This document shows positions 54,541 through 64,000 of a stretch of 64,000 bases of DNA, in pieces. Within the stretch, counting starts at the first letter, position 1; every line of letters begins with the position of its first letter. This DNA is from Morinoia aosen (taxonomy: Eukaryota; Arthropoda; Malacostraca; Amphipoda; Talitridae). The notes beneath the pieces are model-generated. The model saw only the letters and a list, made by a program, of their open reading frames with translations, did not search any database and was not told the DNA's origin. The position numbers were made by a program, and so were the translations under genes. The stretch spans positions 22,001,360-22,065,359 of the forward strand of contig CM059562.1 of assembly GCA_030386875.1 (NCBI GenBank), in the 5' to 3' direction.

Positions 54541-57500
54541 TATATTCTTTCTCATTGTGCAATAATTTTGAACTTCCCTATTAGAACACGTCATTCCCAT
54601 GTTTACTCACATTGCACATCTGGTATCTATTTCATCAATGTGCGTTGTCCAGTTTTTCGGAAAAAATTTCTATTTTATTTCCACCCTAAAGAGTTGAGTT
54701 TTCGTATTAAATTTTTGATTGCTTGGTCCAACCAGGAATTATTGGTACTAAAAGCTTTAATACAACAATATCAGCATTTATGACGAAAATTTTGACAAAT
54801 TAAAAGGAATCTCAAATAGGTTATGAAATCATTTGGAACAGTCGTAAAACTTTTCCATTACTTTCCACATTAATATTTCCTTTGTAACTTCAGTTCATCT
54901 ATGAGATTTTGTACAGGCATTGTACAGTATATTTGACTTTGAACGGCAGTGATTCACACTTCAATACGAGAACAAGTACGTTTCTCACTCCTTACGAACT
55001 TGAATGACGATGCGATTAGCTATATTAAAATTAATTTTTTATCTAAACTGTAACGAATGCGTTTCGACAAAGGTAGGATGAGCACCTCGAATGCCAGAAA
55101 AATTGAAATATGACCTGCAACGTATTCACATTGAGGATATTCATACGAGAGGTCACTGCTGTGTAGGGAGCACGATACTTCCAGGAAGTTTGCCACCAGC
55201 TCGCTTCCAAAATGAACGTCTCCTGGCTTTCTTAAAGAACTGCGGGGAAATTTTACGGCAACTTTGAAATTGAGACGCCGATGAGTTTTTTACTCACTAT
55301 TTTTTCTTCGCGCTACAGGAAAACTTCCAACAAGTGTGGTAGCAGTGTTTGTGAGCCAATATTTTGTGTGCCAATGTGACTGTTTTCACTGCCAGTGTCG
55401 GTATTTAGCTGAAGAGGTGCTGAATTTTTTTTCGAACTGAAGGTAAGAGCCTACAGAGCTGCATGTGCTGTGCTCTGAGCTAATTCTTCACTGCATGGGA
55501 ATTTGTTCCTTCAATATTTATACGAAAGCTTATGTACACTAATTAGGGCTTCTTTTATAGGAATTTCTACTGCTTTATTTTTTAGATAGGAGACTTGTTG
55601 AGTAGTTATCGCATATACTGTAAGTTGAGGCCTATACCTGAATAAAAATATTTTAACAGCGGACGGACACGGCTCCTATTATAGTATAGATTAAGTAGTT
55701 CATATTTTAGTAAAAAAGGATGCTTTATTCCAATCAATCCAGCCTGATACTTATCATCTTGTACACTGGTTTTCAAATGCCTTATAACTAACACCAAGAC
55801 GCCATGACGGTTATTCTCCCCTTGAGTTCTCCCCTTTCATAACGCGTATTAGAAGTATTGAAGTATTAAGGTTGTAGTGGGGTTATACATAATATATTTG
55901 TGAGTTACAGTGCTACAGTATCATATATACGCATGCAAGCACAAACATTTTCTACTCGTGGTACTACAAAGTCTCTCTTTGGCAGGTCGGGGAGAAGCGT
56001 CGGCTGTCCGGCTCGAGCAGGTCAGTGCAAGTCTCGCGTCCATTACTTCGGTTTTTACGTGTGTTTCCGTTGCAGCAATTTGCTTTTACGTGCTTTTTAT
56101 GTTGCACTAGCAAATGGGAATTTATTCAACGTTTTTTGATTCATTGATTCATTAAATTCGTGGTTTTCACGTTGCTGAAGTGCGTTGAATTTTTCCAAAG
56201 TTTGAATGTTGCACTTTTTCCTTCCATTTTTCACTCTTTTTATTTTTATTGAATGGGTTATTTTGAAGCACTCTCGTGCTTTTGTGTTTTGAAACAAGAC
56301 CAAATATTTTAGCTCGCAACAGACTGTTCATTTTTTTTATGTATATTCATCGCTACCATTTTAACTAGCATTCTTTTACCCATAGGTTTTGACTTACGTC
56401 TCAGGTCAACTCATTATGATTTACTCGTCGGAATAATTGGTACTATGTATTTGGTTAGTTTTGTCTATTTCTTAAATCTTATGTCACTGAACTGTGAAGT
56501 AATCATCTTACTAGTACTCTCCATTTAAATTAGAATTGAGTTTGAAAGCGTTCAGGTTCAATTAGGAAAAAATAATTATGATTGAGAAAACAGATATTTT
56601 TTAAAATCACGTTGTTTCAAAATTTAATTTCATCTCACTTTCGCTAGTAAAATAACTTATTTTACCATTGCCCAAAATCGTACTCGCTTTAATCGTTTTA
56701 GTGTTCAGCAATGTGGCGTCATAGACTAAACGATTACATGCATGACATAAACATGAAACAACACAAACTTGTGGCTGACTGCTGCAATTGTCGATGAAGC
56801 TAACGGTGAGAACTTTCCATCTTTTCCAAGACTTCATGCCTGCTTTCGTTGGCAGAGTCGCTCTTGAAACTCTATGATGCGCGTCCCTTTTTATCATGAA
56901 TAATTATGTTGATTGAGTCTCCAGAAACACCAGAATGTTGATTGGGTCTCCACAAAATTCTACGCTGGAACAAAATCTATCTTTTCTCCTACACTCATTT
57001 TAAATCAAGATAACAGTCCTTTTCTGTTTCCCAGCCGAATAAAATTAGCATGACTTTACACTAGATAGCAAGTATTTAACAGTAGATATATCAAGGCATT
57101 AAATATAATGGATGACTGTTCTTTGCTTAGCTGTGTCTCAAAGTGGCTTGAAATGGTTTTAAATTAAAATGGTCTTATTCTAAAAAATATCTGCATGCTT
57201 TGTACTTGAGTTCGCTGGATGTGTTGTGCAGGCTGACTTAGCTCTTTTATTCTAGTTGGGTATGAAACTCGCCAATTAAATTGTCCTGTAAGCCTTAGGA
57301 CTATAAAGTTCTATGATTCAGTTTGGAAGTTCGAGTGTAAGTTCATTTAAGAAGTGATTTACTACAAACTTACGTCAAACTGCAGTTTTTATCTTTGGGG
57401 TAAGTTGAGCTGACTACATATTTTTCTCACGTATTATTTATCCTTTCCATATATTACGGAAGAACTATTATTTTGACCATCATGTTTTCTCCAAGCAATA

Positions 57501-59710
57501 ATACGGTTTCATTGATGATTACTGTCTTACGAATAACTTATTAAATTTACGTTTCTGAGCCTTTGAAAATAAAAATGATTCTTCGTGCTCGTATACTTTT
57601 TTCGTGTAGCTAATTGGGTAGGCTTTGTTTCACATCCAGAAGTGTTAGTTTTGGGTGATCCGTGCCGGACGAAATGACGCCTCTACAGTGTACACAGCGA
57701 GTGAGGCTCCTGCCTATCAGAATGGAAAAACACTGCACCAGCGTGCCACCAATCTTTGCTGTTTGCTCTGTTACAAGAATAACTGGAACAAAAACAAATA
57801 CGCTGGGCTTTCCATGACAGGTATTTCATGCGAATTTTGACTCGTTTATTGGGGAGATTCTGGAAACACAATAAATACACTGAGAAATATTTTTCCGGTT
57901 TTTAATGGATTTTGAGGCACTTTCCCTAAAATGTATCATAAATTTTACAAATTAAATATAGAGGACATTGAGTTCTAATTACAGCTGTTATTATTTGTCG
58001 CATAGAAAAACGAATTTTCATACTCATGCTGTGAATTGCATTGTTAGGTAACATCGTCAGCCAGTGATAGCTAGCGCAAACATCGTTTCAAGCTCCTGTG
58101 TGGTTCAGTCAAATTACTCCAAGGTTTGTGAGGCATGAAAAGGGGCTCAAGTTTGGCATGCTTCTAAAAATAGCTAGGCATGTATAACTAGAAAACTGAA
58201 TGCTTCACCTTCTGCACCTACTGTGCTTAAATTACGACTTTTTTCAAGCAAATTATTTCAGCGCAAAATATGTCTAATTTTCTGATAGCAAATGTACTAT
58301 TAGTAATGACTCCTGTTCGTACATTAGACCTGTAATTTTGAGACGCGGAATCGGAAATTCACTTCATCAACAGAAAACATTGCGCAATATTGGTGGTCAT
58401 TACTTTTGCATCAAGTTCAACACAAAATGAAACAATATTATCTTGATTCAGAACACTTCTTGTTAGCGAAGTCAACATGTATTCGTGCAAGCAGTCTATT
58501 AATTTTGCGTAAATTTTTTTCTTAATTACTCGTCAAGAACATAGACATCTCGTAGGAAAATCAAAGGGTCTCGAATAAATCTTTCGTCCGTTGCTAGAAT
58601 TCCAACTTACGAGGTAGTCGTATTAAATTTTAACATCAAAAGTCCAATTGTAGAACGATCCTGCACGTCATTATTGCAGGGGAGCTTTTTATTGAAGTGT
58701 TTGAAGCATCAACAGGACGATGACCAGCAAACGCAAGAGCGTGCCGGTGCTTTACATCGTGTCCGCTGCTCTTTATTGAACAGAACACGCTGAGCTGGGG
58801 CGCCCAATCATACATGAGACATTTATTCCTATCTGTCCTTTTATGAAGAAGTTATAAGAAAAAATTGGACTCACGGTCACTGTTATACAGTGCGTCTGAG
58901 CCGTTGTAGGAATTTTTCTGGAATGTTAATGCTGCTGAAAACAAGATGCAGGAACAATTTTTCGGTCTCTTTTTCTGCTGGGTTCTAAGTGGCAATCGCG
59001 CAATAATTGTTTTCTTGTCTAAATTGATGTTTTAAAAAAAATGAAGATAAAAAAGTGCACACTTTTTAGTGCTTTCAACATATTTCAATTTGAATTTCTC
59101 TTGAAGGTAAAAACAACCCCTCGTACAGATATGCAACAGTTTTTAAAGTGCTGTAAATATTTTTTTGCCGTCAGAGCGTCTAATCTGCCATTCATTGCTC
59201 TGATCAATCGGCGCTTCGATAAGCGAACTTTCCGTGTCCATTCGAAGAAAATTGTCCTTGAGTTGTCTTTGTGAGGGGAACTGTAACATTTGTGCGCTTG
59301 GTGAACCTTCGGTGTCTCTGCTGTTTCGCTCCAATGCTCTTTACAATTATCTCTTCTACGGGAGATTTTCTTCGGCAAATGGTTGTGCTTCTTTTCAAAA
59401 TCAGTAAGCTATTTTCAAGACCGAGGTTAAGTAGTACACGAACTTTCATAAAAGTTAAAAGTATTTCAGAAATTTAAAATTGCCATTCTGTCAATCAAAT
59501 ACAATGGTTAGTAAACTCCCGGAAAAATGCAAAGATATGCCTCGCCACCAGCTTATAAAGGCTCATTTTTAAAACTTAGGGGAATTTTGGTGCTGCACCT
59601 TTGCTCGAATTAACATCTTGCCTACCTGAAACGAATACACTCGTTTGAAAGCAATGCTATTTTTTCAGTCATCGGCGAGTTAAGCCGTTTTAAGCACAAT
59701 CTTTAAAAAA
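54541..59710. other. no gene identified
   Basis: About 5 kb of AT-rich DNA. Open frames do not exceed about 97 codons and overlap on opposite strands (for example 59041-59449), with no family motif. A short GC-richer piece at about 55985-56050 is not interpretable. Confidence 0.45.
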
Positions 59711-59786
59711 CATCTTCAAAACAGCAAAAACATTTTCAAAACAGCAAAAACATCTTCAAAAACGATTTTCAAAACAGCAAAAAAAA
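59711..59786. repeat. short tandem repeat, about 20-bp unit, nearly 4 copies
   Basis: The unit CATCTTCAAAACAGCAAAAA is repeated, the third copy with a small insertion (AAACGATTTTCAAAACAGC). Confidence 0.85.
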
Positions 59787-59798
59787 ATATTATAAACT

Positions 59799-59835
59799 AC
59801 GAGGGAACACGACTGTATCAGTCGTGTTCCCTCGT
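59799..59835. repeat. perfect 17-bp hairpin with 3-base loop
   Basis: ACGAGGGAACACGACTG (59799-59815) and CAGTCGTGTTCCCTCGT (59819-59835) are exact reverse complements around TAT. Weaker TATAA/TTATA pairing extends it outward. A run of T follows within 15 bases. Such a short perfect palindrome is unlikely by chance; origin unknown. Confidence 0.85.
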
Positions 59836-59843
59836 CGCTTATA

Positions 59844-61560
59844 AGATTTTTTTTTATGTATTCTCCAGTGGAAAGAAAAATTTGTCGTTAATTCGAACGC
59901 ATGGCAGTGTCGAAAACATTGTGCGGAAATTAATATTTTCCCCAAAATTATTGGTCGAGAGAAGGTTAAAAATTGAGCATCTGTTTTAGTGTGTTGTGGG
60001 GACATGTCCATGTTCTGACATGTAACAAATATTCAGTTAATTTTATTTGCGACACCCATTTGTACCACGAACGAAAATATTAAAAATGTGTTCATTGAAT
60101 CGAAGTATCAATTTTTGTTGCACTGATGTGCGAATTGCCAGCTTACTTATCTTTGATGCATCATTCGCAACTGCTCTGTTTATGCTTGGCAGCAGCGGAA
60201 GTAGTCTGTAGCATTGGATAAAAGAGTAATTTCTAACCGCTTGCTAGCTTTTTTATTCATATTAACATTTAAGCTCTGATTAACTGAAGCTTCATTGTCA
60301 ACAATCCATAATATACTCATAAGCCGTGTGGAAAGGGGCGTAACGTTTGCATTTTTCTTTTCATACTTAATTTTTGATCAATTACAATCTGTGAGAGCTT
60401 CTTGGTTAACCAATAGGATTTATTCATTTTCTTGAGTATAAAACAACATCGTTACGTATAAGATAAGCACCTGTTGAGGCTAAAAAATACGCCCCTAATT
60501 TCCTTCGTTTAGAAGAATATGTCTCCTTCACCTACTTGAACACAAATATTTCTCAAAGAGCAGTTTTTTCCACCGTGTCAATAGAATGAGTTAGCTACAT
60601 CGAGTGACGTGCGCTTAGGTAAACCCAGTTAAATATTTTCTTGCCTATATCAATCAGTCTCAAACAGGGTACACTTACGAACATCTCTATTAAGCGTGCT
60701 CCCAGGTTTTGTTGCAAGAAATCTGAAACATAACCTAAAATCACCTGATTTTGGCTATTTATAATGAAATAAATGACAACTCATGTTCGATCCATGTATA
60801 GCCTCTAGCAGCACACGGACTCCAAGGTAGCAAAAAGTAATTTAAATATAGGTTGTAAACTCCGTAGACTTTTGAGATGCTTCTCTCGAGAAATCTTTTC
60901 TGTCTCAAGTAGAACTCATAGAGTGAGGCAATGAGACGCACGAATTGAGCGTGCGAATACCTTCGGTACCCTTTAATTTCTTTTTTTGAAGTTTTATTCA
61001 TAAGTTGAAACACACATGATTAAAATCAACGACTAAATAAAATATATCGCAGGGACAGAGCAGAAATATTTTCATATACATAACATTACAGATAGAAATG
61101 ATATTTATGGGTACCTAAAATTATTCCTGTTGCTGCACCAAAGTAACTCACTCTGTGACTGTAAAAACTGACTGTGCGTTTTATTTATTTCATATGATTC
61201 ATGACAGTAGCCTCTTATTTCACAATTCTCTTAAGAAACACAGATTGTTTTTTATTTTATTAGAACCATATAACACCCATGCACAGAAAATAGAAATTAC
61301 TTGATTTTTGACAGGCTTCATATGTGGGACAGAAGCTGACTTGTGGATAAAAACAGTGCGACCAAAAAATAATTTTTTTTTTTTACTGGAACCTCAGGCA
61401 TATTTGGAACAAATAAAAGCGTTGTTGTTCTCATACTTACTCTTATAACAACAGTCATAAATCATCAATCATAAATCGTGGCATATTTTTTCAACAATTT
61501 TACTGTTTTTATTCACGTAAAGATATGCGATTGACGCATTGATACGATTATTTAAATTGG
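59844..61560. other. no gene seen
   Basis: AT-rich; no recognisable element. Confidence 0.5.
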
Positions 61561-61650
61561 ACTAAAAAATTATTATATTATTGTAATTATTGTATTAATT
61601 TAATTATTGTATTATTGTATTTATAATTATTGTAAAAATTATAAATTAAA
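61561..61650. repeat. AT-rich simple repeat
   Basis: TTATTGTA/TTAATTATTG-type words repeat irregularly with no G/C beyond single G bases. Confidence 0.75.
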
Positions 61651-64000
61651 AAAATAGGACTACGCTGAACGAGTGCAACGAATTGGGTTATATTTATTCT
61701 TCTGACGTCAGAGTTGCTGCCCTATGGAAATGCTGTATCTATCATGGAGAAAATTTCGAATCGCGGCGGCTTCTGTTGCTGAGCGTCGCAAGCACGCAGA
61801 TAGGCACATTAGAGGTTCATGTGTGAGAGTACAGGTTTGGGACTGAGATGGGAGAGAGGGCCGATTGAGAGGGTTTGGTGCCTTGAAACTCAACTTCCCT
61901 GCCCTCCGTGTGAGCTTGTTGCTGATGGCAGTGATATGAGCCTTTATACTAATATGGATGCGGTTTCAACAATTTGTCATTAAGTTGAGCGCTCTGCACA
62001 CTGATTAATCGTGCCTCAGTCTTAAAGCAACCCTGAATTTGATAGACACAACAAAGTATTATTTGAAAAGATATTGGAATTTATTAGGGAGCAAATTTCA
62101 TTCAAAAATCCTATTTTATCTTACCTACCGAAAGGAAATTTTCCATTAAAAATTAACAAATATAGATTATTTTGCTTTTAGAGAAACCATACAATATTAA
62201 GGAAGTTTGCTGATAATAGTTAAGATCCCAATGCAATTTCAACCCTCAAGAGTGAAGTTTTTTTAAGACAACACTTATTTGGAACGTGACAGGGAATTTG
62301 ATTTGCTTTGAGTCCATCCGCTATTTATCCTTCAGCAGAGGCGTGTGACGCATCAATGAGCACGATCGTGGACATGTACTTGTACGCCTGCTTGCCCGGG
62401 TGTGACCTGTCCTGTCAATTATACGTGTGACCACGATAGAGGGCCTCACACACTTCCCAGCGAATGTGATGCGATCTCGAATTCTACTCGTCCACCTGGT
62501 ATTATAACTAACAAATCAAAAACATTTATTCTCGGTTTCTGCTGAGAATTTTATACAAGCCCTTACTTCAAAGGCGTAGGATAGATTTGCAAAAATCAAT
62601 ACAACTCTGACTTCTCATTCATATTTGTGTTAACGGCGGAAATACCGTATGAAACAGTATATGAATTTATTCTCTTCGTTATCAAGTTGTAAATTGTCAT
62701 GTTCTCACTAAACTCATATGCTTGAGAAAGTCGTTACGGGGTTAAAAAGTGGCCTCTCCGTAGTGGTTAAACTAATCTCTGCGGAGGCGAAATTTAACGA
62801 AACGAGTCGGATCAGTTTCTCCTTTTTACGGTGTTTTGTCTGGTAGGAGGGCTGTGAGTTTCTGAGAGAGATTCAGCTATTACTAGCCGATCACAGATGA
62901 AGAGTACTGTCAGCAACAAAATTTTTGTGAAACTAAGTTTCAGCAATAACGCTGTCAGCTTAGTCAATCGTAAAGGGTTTTCCTTCATCACGACAATGCA
63001 CGTGTACGCTGCATGTGTGACTTCAAATGTCAGGATTTTAGCAAGGAAACCACGTTCTTTTCGCCTCCCTCCAGATTTTACTTCACCCGTTTGAAACCTT
63101 TTTATAAGTTTGAACAATCATCTTAGGGAAACAGCCTGCTTTTCAGAAACTAAGTTCAAGTTGAAATTGAACCTCAAACTCTTTTTGATTTCGAAGATTC
63201 AATTTATTTTCCAAAACGCTCCTCATAAAATTAGCAGAAAGGCAGAAAGGTAGGCAAAGATTATTTGAGTAGGGTTAGATCATGTGAAACATTAAAATTC
63301 AGTCATTTTAATAGTATTTAGTCTTCATGATTGGATGAACAGAACTCACATGACAACCTGATGTTATGTTGAAGACTACAGACAATATTGCGGTCGGTCT
63401 ACAGATTATTATAGTCAATTTTTATATCGCACTTGAGTTTACGGTGACAGCGTGAGTGTTCATCTCTTCAGAAAAGAGGAACAGAGCAAAAGCTAACAAT
63501 AGCTGTGCTTTCTGATGAACCATCTTGTTTGTTAGCTGGCATAATACCTTCCCTTACGAATAATCACGAGTGATACATACTTAAATAAGGAAAAATACTC
63601 CACCAAAAACTTTAATTCAGCAGATATTGCGGAAAAGATATATGTATTTCATGGTACGCTTTTTATTGCTTCAAGTAATAGATGCGAAGCGCTGTGGACT
63701 AATCTTGAAGCAATCAGCCGTGCAGACAGGAGGCGGATGCTCCGAGCACGCAATTCGCCACTCCACCCTGACCCTTGTGACTTGTCGGGCAGTGACAGCA
63801 CGCACCAACGCAATGATTTGATGGAAGCGAGCGCAAGGAAAACATAATTGAAGTATCGAGTACATCTACACAATATCACAAACTTGAAGCTTTTCAATCA
63901 TCATCAACACACATCTTCCATTTACTTGTCGTTCTTTAAATTTTTTTTTTACAATTCACGCTGCTAATATTATTCATTTCGCAACTCTAAAATCATTTGC
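61651..64000. other. no gene identified
   Basis: GC-richer patches at 61740-61920 and 63660-63840 carry short open frames on both strands, which may be exon fragments or chance; no motif seen. The window ends in AT-rich DNA. Confidence 0.4.

Overview
This is AT-rich, intron- and transposon-laden animal DNA, most likely from an insect. The support is a Ty3/gypsy element of the Mag-like, envelope-free type, a Penelope-like retroelement with hammerhead ribozymes, Tc1/mariner-superfamily relics, TTAA-flanked piggyBac-type MITEs and degenerate CCTAA/TTAGG-like DNA of the kind common in insect genomes. The species cannot be named from the sequence. There are no operons, bacterial-type genes or CRISPR arrays. 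Only one stretch looks like a host gene: a 214-codon coding exon at 27445-28086 that ends in a splice donor. I do not recognise its product.

Layout: 0-3.1 kb is the 3' half of a gypsy element (pol with two stop codons, polypurine tract, 3' LTR). 5.6 kb holds a near-perfect hairpin. 6.6-7.0 kb is the first of four copies of a dispersed repeat ending in conserved small hairpins. 8.8-12.0 kb is an A/T-tract zone of inverted units carrying three nested foldback palindromes. 15.4-16.1 kb and 17.4-18.5 kb are minisatellites of 25 and 37 bp. 20.3-20.8 kb has a tandem duplication and a TTAA MITE. 22.9-23.3 kb is a solo LTR of the same gypsy family in reverse orientation. 27.4-28.1 kb is the host exon. 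29.3-30.3 kb is a Tc1/mariner-type relic. 30.8-31.7 kb is a 32-bp minisatellite. 37.5-38.3 kb is a long inverted-repeat element, followed by CCTAA-like DNA at 38.9-39.3 kb. 40.1-41.6 kb is a 1.47-kb solo LTR with a 4-bp target duplication.

43.5-47.0 kb is a dense transposon cluster: a palindromic MITE, a dispersed repeat, an 880-bp terminal-inverted-repeat element encoding only a helix-turn-helix protein, another MITE, a tRNA-derived fragment, an inverted pair of Penelope fragments each with a hammerhead ribozyme, and one more dispersed repeat. 49.8-51.2 kb carries a small MITE and a mariner relic. 52.6-54.5 kb holds a 16-bp repeat, second copies of two MITE families and a Tc3-like relic. The remainder to 64 kb is AT-rich DNA with a 17-bp perfect hairpin at 59.8 kb and no recognisable gene.

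The genes do not form a pathway; the window is a repeat-dominated flank (27.4 kb onward possibly intron) of one unidentified gene. The strongest findings are the two hammerhead ribozymes at 46 kb (one with an intact GUC cleavage triplet, one mutated), the helix-turn-helix-only transposon at 44.4 kb, the solo LTRs with target-site duplications and the nested palindrome zone. All calls are from reading the sequence. No alignment or database search was run.
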